Part shown: one piece after another, positions 1 through 7,523 of the stretch | How the letters are laid out: each line of letters opens with the position of its first letter | How positions within the stretch are numbered: the first letter of the stretch is position 1 | DNA from: an uncultured Porticoccus sp. | Lineage (GTDB): Bacteria; Pseudomonadota; Gammaproteobacteria; Pseudomonadales; Porticoccaceae | Length of the DNA stretch: 64,000 nt | Assembly (NCBI GenBank): GCA_947259505.1 | Contig: CAMYLT010000001.1 | Location: forward strand, 1 to 64,000 | Reading direction: 5' to 3' | Notes under the pieces: model-generated | Told to the model about the DNA's origin: nothing | What the model saw: only the letters and a program-made list of their open reading frames with translations | Database searches by the model: none | Position numbers and translations under genes: made by a program

Positions 1-94
1 CGGCTTCGGCTTCGGCTTCGGCTTCGGCTTCGGCTTCGGCTTCGGCTTCGGCTTCGGCTTCGGCTTCGGCTTCGGCTTCGGCTTCGGCTTCGGC
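1..94 (-). repeat. Perfect GAAGCC hexanucleotide tandem repeat
   Basis: About 15.7 uninterrupted copies of a 6-base unit run from the window edge, with no sequence variation between copies. On the minus strand the unit reads GAA GCC in frame, coding 15 consecutive Glu-Ala pairs (residues 148-177) of the zinc-ribbon protein. Because the unit is two codons long, gain or loss of copies changes protein length without breaking the frame. The array continues beyond the window, so its full length is unknown. Confidence 0.97.
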
Positions 95-532
95 GGGGAT
101 GCTGATATCGATGAGGTCCAGATCAATCAGTGATGCTGAAGCGGATGTTTCGCCTGCTATGACTGCTGTTGCTACTGTTGTTTCGGGACTATCGAGGGGC
201 TCCTCCAGAGCTGTTTGGTCCAGGGATAGGTCGGTTGCGGCTTGCTGCTCGTCCTGAGTAAAAAAATCGAGTGTTTCGTCTTGCGGGCTAGGTGTCTGCT
301 CCCCGGTTGTCGGGTCGGAGTCCATATCGTCATGGATGAGGAGTTCGTCGTCCCACTGGTCGGGTGCTTTGCTGGGCGCAGTGCTCAGCGGGTTGGCAAC
401 CAGATTTTCCCTGGCATCGAACACTAGCAGACAGGCACCACAGCGCACCAAGCCGTTGGCAGCTTGCAGGTGAGCCGGCATCGCCCGGAAAGACACAGAG
501 CATCCGGGGCAGCGGGTAATGATTTCATTCAT
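1..532 (-). CDS. Zinc-ribbon (MJ0042-type) protein with Glu-Ala repeat, C-terminus outside window
   Basis: The ATG at 532 opens a frame with no stop down to base 1, giving 177 visible residues. The N-terminus has two zinc-ligand pairs, CPGC at residues 8-11 and CGAC about 24 residues later, followed by VFDA. This is the MJ0042/zinc_ribbon_4 signature found at the start of DUF3426 proteins, which sit next to prmA in Pseudomonas. An acidic linker follows and then an uninterrupted (EA)15 run. In the family a transmembrane helix and a DUF3426 domain follow, but they would lie outside this window. The function is unknown. It lies 47 bases downstream of prmA on the same strand and is probably co-transcribed with it. 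Confidence 0.85.
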   Translation of the reverse strand, partial: MNEIITRCPGCSVSFRAMPAHLQAANGLVRCGACLLVFDARENLVANPLSTAPSKAPDQWDDELLIHDDMDSDPTTGEQTPSPQDETLDFFTQDEQQAATDLSLDQTALEEPLDSPETTVATAVIAGETSASASLIDLDLIDISIPAEAEAEAEAEAEAEAEAEAEAEAEAEAEAEA

Positions 533-579
533 GGGCGGCAGCACAGCCTGAAGTCTTGAGCCTATTCTAGCGGTATGGT

Positions 580-1458
580 TCAGCGCTTGACAGCAGTCAG
601 TCGAACCCACTCATCTTGCTGGGCGGGCGGGTCGAAATCAAACCAGGTGGCGTAGCTGGCCATTACTTCCTCGGCCTGTGACTCGATGAGACCGGACAGG
701 CAAAGCAATCCGCCGGGCTTGGTCAGTTCTGCCAGTTGTGGCGCCAGGGAAACCAGCGGCCCAGCGAGGATGTTGGCAATCACCAGATCGGTGGGCTCTG
801 CGGGTGCTTGTTCGGGTAGAAACACGGGGATCTGTTCTGACGGCAGGCTGTTGCGCTGCGCATTGTCCCGGGTGGCGAGCAGTGCCTGGGGGTCAATGTC
901 GATGCAGTTGGCAAAGCGGGCGCCCAGCAGCAGCGCGGCTATCGCCAGAATACCTGAGCCGCAACCGTAGTCCGTGACGGTTTTGTCGGTAAGGTTGAGT
1001 TGGTCTAGCCACTGCAGGCACAGGAACGTGGTGGGATGGGTGCCGGTGCCAAAGGCCAGGCCGGGATCAAGCAGCAGATTGACAGCGTCTTCGCGGGGTG
1101 GTGCAAGCCAGCTGGGGCAAATCCACAAACGTTCGCCGCAGGAGATTGGTTGGTAGTGCTTCATCCACTCTCGCTCCCAATCGCGGTCTTCCAGCGGCGA
1201 CCAGCGGTGGTCGATATGGGGTTGTTCCAGTTGCTGCTCGAGAAAGGCTATTACTGCTGCTGTATCAGTTTCGGCATCAAATAATCCGGTGACTTTTGTC
1301 TGTTGCCACAGTGGCGTTTCGCCCAGCGCGGGTTCGAGAATGGGTTCGTCCGCATCATCTTCAAAGGTGACTGAAGCCGCTCCGGCATCAAGCAGGGCAT
1401 CCTCAATGACTTCGGCAGTTTGGCGGGTACTGTTAATGCTCAGTTGCAACCAGGGCAT
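580..1458 (-). CDS. prmA: Ribosomal protein L11 methyltransferase PrmA
   Basis: PrmA is a cytoplasmic SAM-dependent enzyme that trimethylates ribosomal protein L11 on several amino groups. The 292-residue length matches the family. An N-terminal substrate-recognition region is followed by the L11-MT signature DPGLAFGTGTHPTT, the SAM-binding loop DYGCGSGILAIAAL, and the NILAGPL motif of the catalytic loop. The ATG at 1458 has a GGAG ribosome binding site 5 bases upstream. That site follows directly after the terminator-like hairpin at 1472-1502, so prmA may depend on read-through from accC. The zinc-ribbon gene lies downstream. Confidence 0.96.
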   Translation of the reverse strand: MPWLQLSINSTRQTAEVIEDALLDAGAASVTFEDDADEPILEPALGETPLWQQTKVTGLFDAETDTAAVIAFLEQQLEQPHIDHRWSPLEDRDWEREWMKHYQPISCGERLWICPSWLAPPREDAVNLLLDPGLAFGTGTHPTTFLCLQWLDQLNLTDKTVTDYGCGSGILAIAALLLGARFANCIDIDPQALLATRDNAQRNSLPSEQIPVFLPEQAPAEPTDLVIANILAGPLVSLAPQLAELTKPGGLLCLSGLIESQAEEVMASYATWFDFDPPAQQDEWVRLTAVKR

Positions 1459-1471
1459 AGGATCTCCGGGG

Positions 1472-1502
1472 ATAAAAAAGCCCCGTTATATCGGGGCTTT
1501 TC
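1472..1502 (-). terminator. Intrinsic terminator between accC and prmA
   Basis: A 10-bp perfect stem (bases 1476-1485 pairing with 1492-1501) encloses a 6-base loop. The GC core CCCCG/CGGGG is flanked by A and T tracts. Read on the minus strand it ends in six T residues, as expected for a Rho-independent terminator of the accBC transcript. It ends about 14 bases before the prmA start. Confidence 0.85.
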
Positions 1503-1521
1503 CAGGCTGAAACGGGTCGGG

Positions 1522-2862
1522 TTATAGCGCCAGTTTCTTTTCCAGGTAGTGAATGTTGACGCCGCCCTTGCGGAATTCGGCGTCGCATACCAGATCCCTT
1601 TGCAGGGGGATATTGGTCTTGATACCTTCAATATGCAGTTCGTCGAGGGCATTGGCCATGCGCGACAACGCCGCATCCCGCGTTTGACCGTAGGTGATGA
1701 TTTTTCCCACCAGGGAGTCGTAGTAGGGTGGCACGGTATACCCTGCGTAGACATGGGAGTCGACTCTGACGCCGTTGCCTCCGGGCGCATGGTAAGCCGT
1801 GATTTTCCCCGGGCTGGGCATAAAGGTTTTAGGATCTTCGGCGTTGATTCGGCATTCAAAGGAGTGGCCGCGAAAGATGATATCTTCCTGGCGCATGCTC
1901 AGTTTTTCGCCGCTGGCGATCAACAGTTGCTGCTTAACAATATCGACACCGGTAATCATTTCCGTGACGGGGTGTTCAACCTGGACACGGGTATTCATCT
2001 CAATGAAGAAAAAGCGGCCATCTTCGTAAAGAAATTCAAATGTGCCGGCGCCGCGATAGCCAATTTCGATACAGGCATTGACGCAGGCATTGAGCACTTC
2101 CTGGCGAGCATCTTCGGGAATGCCAGGGGCGGGGGCCTCTTCGAGTACTTTCTGGTGGCGGCGCTGCAGTGAGCAGTCGCGGTCACCGAGGTGGATGGCG
2201 TGCCCTTGACCGTCTGCCAGCACCTGTACTTCCACATGGCGTGGATTTTCCAGGTATTTTTCCATGTAGACAGTGTCGTCGCCAAAGGCTGATTTGGCTT
2301 CTGAGCGAGTAATCTGGATCGCTTTGAGGAGCTCTTCCTCCTCGCGAACTACACGCATGCCACGACCGCCGCCGCCGGCGGCAGCTTTGATGATCACCGG
2401 ATAGCCGATTTGCTTGCCGAATTCACGGCTGCGATCTTCGTCGTCATTAAGCGGGCCGTTGGAGCCGGGCACTGTGGGTACGCCCGCTTTGCGCATGGCA
2501 TCGATGGCGGCAACCTTGTCGCCCATCATGCGGATTACTTCAGCTGTGGGGCCGATAAAGATAAAGCCGCTCTTTTCAACCTGTTCAGCAAAATCTGCAT
2601 TTTCTGCGAGAAAGCCATAACCCGGGTGAACAGCCTGTGCGTTGGTAATTTCCATGGCGCTGATGATGGCGGGCACATTCAGGTAGCTTTGTGAGGATGG
2701 ATTGGGGCCAATGCAGACGGTTTCATCCGCCAGCAGCACATGCTTTAGATTGGCGTCGGCCTTGGAATGGGCTGCCACGGTTTTGATGCCGAGTTCCTTG
2801 CAGGCTCGCAAAATCCGCAGCGCGATTTCGCCGCGGTTGGCGATGAGTACTTTTTCCAGCAT
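1522..2862 (-). CDS. accC: Acetyl-CoA carboxylase, biotin carboxylase subunit AccC
   Basis: AccC carries out the ATP-dependent carboxylation of biotin on AccB, the first half-reaction of malonyl-CoA synthesis. At 446 residues it has the usual length. The N-terminal biotin-carboxylase fold starts [16 protein letters not shown]. The ATP-grasp domain shows the glycine-rich loop [14 protein letters not shown] and the metal/catalytic motif [14 protein letters not shown]. The gene follows accB by 25 bases on the same strand, the standard accBC arrangement, and is followed by an intrinsic terminator. The carboxyltransferase subunits accA and accD are not in this window. Confidence 0.98.
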   Translation of the reverse strand: MLEKVLIANRGEIALRILRACKELGIKTVAAHSKADANLKHVLLADETVCIGPNPSSQSYLNVPAIISAMEITNAQAVHPGYGFLAENADFAEQVEKSGFIFIGPTAEVIRMMGDKVAAIDAMRKAGVPTVPGSNGPLNDDEDRSREFGKQIGYPVIIKAAAGGGGRGMRVVREEEELLKAIQITRSEAKSAFGDDTVYMEKYLENPRHVEVQVLADGQGHAIHLGDRDCSLQRRHQKVLEEAPAPGIPEDARQEVLNACVNACIEIGYRGAGTFEFLYEDGRFFFIEMNTRVQVEHPVTEMITGVDIVKQQLLIASGEKLSMRQEDIIFRGHSFECRINAEDPKTFMPSPGKITAYHAPGGNGVRVDSHVYAGYTVPPYYDSLVGKIITYGQTRDAALSRMANALDELHIEGIKTNIPLQRDLVCDAEFRKGGVNIHYLEKKLAL

Positions 2863-2887
2863 TGCTGATATTCCTCCGGCCTGCGCC

Positions 2888-3343
2888 TTAAATAATCATA
2901 ATCATCGGTTGATCAAATTCAACGGGCTCGCCATCGGCCACCAGAATGGCGCCCACGGTACCGGCTTTGTCGGCCTCGATCTGGTTCATCATCTTCATTG
3001 CTTCGACGATACACAGTACGTCGCCAGCTTTGACCTGTTGCCCGACCTCAACAAAGGAGCCGGAGTCTGGCGAGGGTGAACGGTAAAAAGTGCCCACCAT
3101 CGGCGATTTGATGGCATGCCCCTCCTGCTCGACAGGAGCAGGGGCTTCAGTCGCTACATGAGCTGCAGCGGCAGGTGCGACTGGGGCGCTAGAGACTGCG
3201 GGGGTCATCGGGGCGTGCATCATGACTGGCGCGGGACTGTTGCGGCTGATGCGGACGGATTCTTCCCCTTCCTTGATCTCAATTTCACCAATATCGGATT
3301 CTTCGAGTAGTTCTATCAGTTTTTTGATTTTGCGGATATCCAT
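2888..3343 (-). CDS. accB: Biotin carboxyl carrier protein AccB
   Basis: AccB carries the biotin cofactor between AccC and the carboxyltransferase of acetyl-CoA carboxylase. From the ATG at 3343 it is 151 residues and begins [10 protein letters not shown] as in other gammaproteobacteria. A TTG five codons upstream is in frame, but the GGAG site in front of 3343 favours the ATG. An N-terminal helix is followed by a Pro/Ala-rich flexible linker (residues 38-72) and the C-terminal biotinyl domain. The biotin-accepting Lys117 lies in the motif EAMKMM. The gene sits between aroQ and accC, probably as one operon. Confidence 0.98.
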   Translation of the reverse strand: MDIRKIKKLIELLEESDIGEIEIKEGEESVRISRNSPAPVMMHAPMTPAVSSAPVAPAAAAHVATEAPAPVEQEGHAIKSPMVGTFYRSPSPDSGSFVEVGQQVKAGDVLCIVEAMKMMNQIEADKAGTVGAILVADGEPVEFDQPMIMII

Positions 3344-3367
3344 CTGTGGTTGCTCCAAATGGTCAGA

Positions 3368-3814
3368 TCAGGGTTGTGTGTCGAGTTGTTGTAAGGCTGC
3401 TTGCAGTGCCAATTCATAGCCGAGGCTGCCGAGTCCGCAAATGACCCCTCTGGCGATGTCAGAGAAATAGGACTTGCTGCGGAATGGTTCCCGCGCGTGA
3501 ACGTTGGATAGGTGCACTTCAATAAAGGGGATCTCGACTGCCAGCAGGGCATCGCGGAGGGCGATACTGGTGTGTGTGAAGGCGGCCGGATTAAAGATTA
3601 TAAAGTTGACCCCTTCTTTTTTGGCGTCGTGAATACGTTCCACCAGCTCGTACTCGGCATTGCTCTGTAATGCCAGTAGATGGTGTCCCTGTTGGATGCA
3701 GTGGTCAGTAAGACGCTGTTCGATGTCTTGCAGGGTTTCACTGCCGTATAGGGTTGGTTCGCGTGTGCCGAGCAGATTCAGGTTGGGGCCGTTGAGTACC
3801 AGTATGGTTGCCAT
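3368..3814 (-). CDS. aroQ: Type II 3-dehydroquinate dehydratase
   Basis: AroQ dehydrates 3-dehydroquinate to 3-dehydroshikimate, the third step of the shikimate pathway, as a cytoplasmic dodecamer in this family. From the ATG at 3814 it is 148 residues. It starts with the family signature [19 protein letters not shown], and the catalytic Tyr23 follows in LYG. The substrate-binding regions [10 protein letters not shown] and [14 protein letters not shown] are intact. The open frame extends 77 codons further upstream, but that extension is unlike the family, and the ATG at 3814 has a GGGGGA ribosome binding site 4 bases away. It is first in the aroQ-accB-accC cluster. Confidence 0.97.
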   Translation of the reverse strand: MATILVLNGPNLNLLGTREPTLYGSETLQDIEQRLTDHCIQQGHHLLALQSNAEYELVERIHDAKKEGVNFIIFNPAAFTHTSIALRDALLAVEIPFIEVHLSNVHAREPFRSKSYFSDIARGVICGLGSLGYELALQAALQQLDTQP

Positions 3815-3893
3815 GGTGTCCCCCAAGTCGAGTGTTCGTATGAGATGCCCGGACCATCTTTGGGCCGGTAGGTTGCGGGAAGTCTGCAATAAA

Positions 3894-3921
3894 ATTGTAA
3901 AACTGTCCAATTTTTTGTCTT
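3894..3921 (-). promoter_or_regulatory. Candidate sigma70 promoter for aroQ-accBC
   Basis: Read on the minus strand, AAGACA (3916-3921, four of six matches to the -35 consensus) is followed after 16 bases by TACAAT (3894-3899, five of six matches to the -10 consensus). It lies in an AT-rich stretch about 80 bases upstream of the aroQ ATG. The assignment rests on pattern only. Confidence 0.42.
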
Positions 3922-4091
3922 TTGCTGAATTTAGCCTCGTTTTCTTGCATTTTTCGCTAAAAGTTTCGCAAGTTGCGATTTTGTTCGAGGGCAGTTTGTG
4001 CGCGGAGTTGGGTTTTACCGCATTTTCGATGGACGATCCTCGCAAAGTCGCGCCAATTTAAGCAACTTCGGTTAAATGTTCGCCATATTAC

Positions 4092-5816
4092 TTAATCTTG
4101 TTGGGAAATAGCCCTAATAACGATATTTTCCGTAAGAAGTTGCGGCAGGATGATTGGATTGAGGGCATTGGCCGGGTAAAACAGGTAAAGAGGGACGCCG
4201 GAGCGGTGGTGACGGTTGAGCAGGCGGGTGATCTCGGGATTGTAGTTGGTCCAGTCACCTTTCAGGTAGGTGATGTTCTGTGCTTCAAAAGTGGCCAGTA
4301 AGTTAGACGAATTTAGCGCCAGTTTTTCATTGGCCAGGCAGGTAATGCACCAGTCTGCCGTGAGGTTGACAAACACCGGCTCTCCACGCGAGAGCAGTTG
4401 CTCCAGTCTCTGCTCGGTATAGGACTCCCAGGGGTGGCGGACAGGTTCGCCATTGTGGTGTGTCTGCCAGGGCAGTGCCAGTGCGGCCAGCAAGCACAGG
4501 ACGGCGATCGCGCGGGTTAAAGGGTTTTTGCGCACACCCACCAGCCACAGCGCAAACAGGATCAGCACAATCCCGGCGGCCACGGCGGCGACTGTGTCAC
4601 TGCCTGCTTGGCGGCCTAGTACCCACAGCAACCAGACGGCGCTGATGTAGAGGGGAAAGGCCAGGAAGGCCTTGAACTGTTCCATCCAGGGGCCAGGCTT
4701 GGGCAGGAGTCGAGTCAGTCCTGGCCACCATGACAATGCCAGTAAGGGCAGAGCCATACCCAATCCCAAAAATATAAAGATGGCCATGGCCATCCAGCTG
4801 GTTTGTGCCAGTGCAAAGCCCAGAGCGCTACCCATGAAGGGGGCCGTGCAGGGGCTGGCCACCAGCGTTGCCAGCAGTCCGGTCATGAAGGAGGCGGTCA
4901 GGCTGTGACCCTGGGTGGTGGTTTGGCCGAGACTCATGAGCCGGGTGCCGAGGGTCAGCAGTCCCGAGAAACTGAGCCCCATCAGCACAAACAGGTAGAC
5001 CAGCAGTCCCACAAAAACAGGGGACTGCAACTGAAAGCCCCAGCCCACTGCTTCGCCAGCGCGGCGCAGTGCGATCAGCACCGACGCAATGGCCATAAAG
5101 CTGAGCACGATGCCTAGTGTGTAGGCCAAGCCGTGCAGGTGTTTACCGTGGGGGCTGATGTGGGCTTTGGTCAGGCTCATTGCCTTGATTGACAGTACCG
5201 GAAAAACGCAGGGCATGAGGTTGAGAATCATGCCGCCGAGCATCGCAAACAAGAGCATCAGTGGCAGATTAGTGGGGGCTGGCGCGGAGGGAGTCGATGC
5301 CGAAGGTGCCAGTTCTGCCGCCTCACTAACAGTTACCATGCCGTTGCTGTGATCGATAGCCAAGCGTTGGCGTCGTGGAGGATAGCAAAGACCGGCATCG
5401 GCGCAGGCCTGTGATTCCACGATGAGTATCTCTGGCGACGTCTCAAAGGATGTGATCACCTTAGTGTGCTGGTAATAGACTGTGAGTTCTTTTTCGTAAT
5501 AGTCGTCGTAGGCCACCTTGCCCGGAGAAAATTGCAGTGTTTGCGCTAGTGGTTTGTGATCTGTGTCGAGAATTTTGAAGCGATGCTGGTAAAGGTAGTA
5601 GCCGGGGGCAATTTGCCAGTCCAGTATCAATGTGCCGCCATTGTAATTGGCGGATAGTTGGTAGGCGTCCTCCACCGGCAGAAATGCTGGGGTAGTCGTT
5701 AGTAGGTTGTTGCCGGGAGAGCGCTCGAAGAGTTCGTCCGCGCTGGCCGATGTGCTGAGAAATAGTAGGCATATCAGCAGAGTGTGGGCCAATCGGTGGT
5801 GCATGGATGTTCTCAT
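4092..5816 (-). CDS. dsbD: Thiol:disulfide interchange protein DsbD
   Basis: DsbD moves reducing power from cytoplasmic thioredoxin across the inner membrane to periplasmic DsbC, CcmG and similar partners. All three redox Cys pairs are present: CADAGLCYPP in the N-terminal periplasmic alpha domain, LMPCVFP and ASPCTAPF in the membrane beta domain, and WCITC in the C-terminal thioredoxin-like domain. The start at 5816 gives a signal peptide ending SASA. In-frame ATGs also exist at 5846 and 5804, and none has a decisive ribosome binding site. With 5816 the protein is 574 residues, close to E. coli DsbD. It is divergent from the copper chaperone gene, with a 144-base shared upstream region. Confidence 0.95.
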   Translation of the reverse strand: MRTSMHHRLAHTLLICLLFLSTSASADELFERSPGNNLLTTTPAFLPVEDAYQLSANYNGGTLILDWQIAPGYYLYQHRFKILDTDHKPLAQTLQFSPGKVAYDDYYEKELTVYYQHTKVITSFETSPEILIVESQACADAGLCYPPRRQRLAIDHSNGMVTVSEAAELAPSASTPSAPAPTNLPLMLLFAMLGGMILNLMPCVFPVLSIKAMSLTKAHISPHGKHLHGLAYTLGIVLSFMAIASVLIALRRAGEAVGWGFQLQSPVFVGLLVYLFVLMGLSFSGLLTLGTRLMSLGQTTTQGHSLTASFMTGLLATLVASPCTAPFMGSALGFALAQTSWMAMAIFIFLGLGMALPLLALSWWPGLTRLLPKPGPWMEQFKAFLAFPLYISAVWLLWVLGRQAGSDTVAAVAAGIVLILFALWLVGVRKNPLTRAIAVLCLLAALALPWQTHHNGEPVRHPWESYTEQRLEQLLSRGEPVFVNLTADWCITCLANEKLALNSSNLLATFEAQNITYLKGDWTNYNPEITRLLNRHHRSGVPLYLFYPANALNPIILPQLLTENIVIRAISQQD

Positions 5817-5901
5817 TGAGTCACAGTGTTCCAGTTGGAGAGGCATTGTTATTCATTGGTTCACTATTGTACGGAGCGCGGCGAAGAGGCGCGACAGCCA
5901 T

Positions 5902-5929
5902 TTTCCGGTGCTGGTGGCAATGCTATAGT
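5902..5929 (+). promoter_or_regulatory. Candidate extended -10 promoter for the copper chaperone gene
   Basis: TATAGT at 5924-5929 matches the -10 consensus at five of six positions and is preceded by TGC, giving an extended -10. A poor -35 (TTTCCG, 5902-5907) lies 16 bases upstream. It is 31 bases before the ATG at 5961, so the leader would be short. Confidence 0.42.
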
Positions 5930-5960
5930 CTGCCGGGTGTCGGCTGGAGAAGCGAGTTTG

Positions 5961-6401
5961 ATGAGCAGGAATAGACTGGTTGCGTTGTTAATAATGTGGT
6001 CTGCACCTTTAATGGCAGGCGAGTTTGTCGTCAGCGATGCCTATATTCGTGGATTGCCGCCCGGTCAGACAGTGACTGCAGCATTCATGACATTATCCAA
6101 TGGCCTCGACAGAGATTGCCATCTCGTTGGTGCCTCATCGCCCCTGGCGAGCAGGGCCGAGGTGCATGCTCACAGCCATCACGGGGGCACGATGTCGATG
6201 CGCCCTGTCGATGTGCTGACAATTCCCGCGGGGCAGCAAGTCTCTTTGCAGCCGGGTGGATATCACCTGATGCTGTTCGGATGGCAGGGCAACCTGAGTG
6301 ATGGTGAGCAGACTACCATCACATTGTTGTTTGAAAATTGTGAGAAGATTGAACTCAGTGTGCCGGTGCGCAGCGTCTTGTCGGAGGGTGGAAACGGATG
6401 A
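5961..6401 (+). CDS. Periplasmic copper chaperone, PCu(A)C/DUF461 family
   Basis: PCu(A)C proteins bind Cu(I) in the periplasm and, in characterised members, help deliver copper to cytochrome oxidase. From the ATG at 5961 the protein has 146 residues with a signal peptide (RLVALLIMWSAPLMAG) and the family core. Met and His ligands lie in the stretch AEVHAHSHHGGTMSMRPV and in GGYHLMLFGW. The His-rich run HAHSHH replaces the more usual E-x-H-E-M context. The upstream open frame to 5826 is rejected because it would put 45 residues in front of the signal peptide. The stop overlaps the start of the DUF2333 gene by 4 bases, so the two are translationally coupled. Confidence 0.88.
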   Translation: MSRNRLVALLIMWSAPLMAGEFVVSDAYIRGLPPGQTVTAAFMTLSNGLDRDCHLVGASSPLASRAEVHAHSHHGGTMSMRPVDVLTIPAGQQVSLQPGGYHLMLFGWQGNLSDGEQTTITLLFENCEKIELSVPVRSVLSEGGNG

Positions 6402-7459
6402 AAATGCCACGTTGGGCAAGCAAATTGACTCACAAGGCCTCTCATGTCAGCGACGCGCTGGCGGAAGATTACACCGGACCGAATAACCCCCTCTGGATTC
6501 GCGCTGGAGTGAGTTTGGTGCTGGTTTACCTGGTGGCGGTGTCACTGTTGGGCTGGTACTGGGATGATGAGCCGGCAACGTTCAATATCGCGGAGAATAC
6601 TCAGCTGAAAACGGCTGGGCAGGTCGTGGGAGGCGCATCCACTGCAGCGCTGATCGGCATTATGGATACCCTGCTGGAAAAGCGCGGTGGCTATTTGAGC
6701 AATGATGTTACGCCTCCGGGAATTTGGCTCGATAACGTGCCGAATTGGGAGTATGGCGTATTGATTCAAGTGCGGGACTTCAGCAAGGCATTGCGCGAGG
6801 CGTTCAGCCGTTCCATGTCGCAGTCCACAGAGGATGGCGACCTAGCCTTGGCCGAGTCGCGCTTTAACTTCGATCATAATAGCTGGGTTGTCCCGGCGTC
6901 CGAGTCAGAATACCGGGAAGGCGTACATTATCTGCAAGGGTACCTGAAGCGCCTTACTGACGATGACGAGTTCGATGCCCAGTTCTATGCTCGCGCGGAT
7001 AATCTTCGCTATTGGCTGGGCACAGTGGAAACTCGTCTGGGTAGTTTGTCACAGCGGCTCAGCGCAAGCGTTGGGCAGCGCCGCATCAATACCGACCTGG
7101 CTGGTGATGTGGCTAGCCAGCAGTCGACCAGTACCCCTGGAGAGCGGGAAATCAAGACACCCTGGCTGGAAATTGATAATGTTTTTTATGAGGCCCGTGG
7201 CAGTACCTGGGCACTGGTTCACTTGCTGAAGGCCATTGAAGTCGATTTTGACGAAGTACTCCGTAAGAAAAATGCTCGGGTCAGTTTGCAACAGATCATT
7301 CGCGAGCTGGAGGCCACCCAGGAAACTGTATACAGCCCAATGATCCTCAATGGCAGTGGTTTCGGTCTGCTGGCCAATCACTCGCTGGTGATGGCTTCCT
7401 ACATCAGTCGCGCCAATGCTGCGATTATTGATTTGAGAGAGCTGTTGGCCCAAGGGTAG
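6398..7459 (+). CDS. DUF2333 family inner-membrane protein, function unknown
   Basis: This 353-residue protein has one clear transmembrane segment near the N-terminus (residues about 31-51, within WIRAGVSLVLVYLVAVSLLG), after a basic cytoplasmic start. The rest is probably a periplasmic domain, helix-rich and beginning with the conserved region GGYLSNDVTPPGIWLDNVPN. This organisation and sequence match DUF2333, a family with no assigned role. ATGA overlap with the copper chaperone links the two in one operon, and a c-di-GMP protein gene follows 64 bases later. No catalytic motif is visible. Confidence 0.8.
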   Translation: MKMPRWASKLTHKASHVSDALAEDYTGPNNPLWIRAGVSLVLVYLVAVSLLGWYWDDEPATFNIAENTQLKTAGQVVGGASTAALIGIMDTLLEKRGGYLSNDVTPPGIWLDNVPNWEYGVLIQVRDFSKALREAFSRSMSQSTEDGDLALAESRFNFDHNSWVVPASESEYREGVHYLQGYLKRLTDDDEFDAQFYARADNLRYWLGTVETRLGSLSQRLSASVGQRRINTDLAGDVASQQSTSTPGEREIKTPWLEIDNVFYEARGSTWALVHLLKAIEVDFDEVLRKKNARVSLQQIIRELEATQETVYSPMILNGSGFGLLANHSLVMASYISRANAAIIDLRELLAQG

Positions 7460-7523
7460 CTGCCCAAGTGGAGAGTAAGATGTTACAGGTGCCAGAGAAG
7501 AGCGTGAAGGAGTGGGAAAGACC

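Noticed and set aside
1-94. CRISPR-like array at the left edge
   Set aside because: The unit is 6 bases with no spacers; it is an in-frame coding repeat.
1549-2172. A 207-codon plus-strand frame opposite accC
   Set aside because: accC is unmistakable; the plus frame is antisense shadow.
3815-4045. N-terminal extension of 77 codons on aroQ
   Set aside because: The family starts at ATG 3814 with a ribosome binding site; the upstream stretch is AT-rich and contains a candidate promoter.
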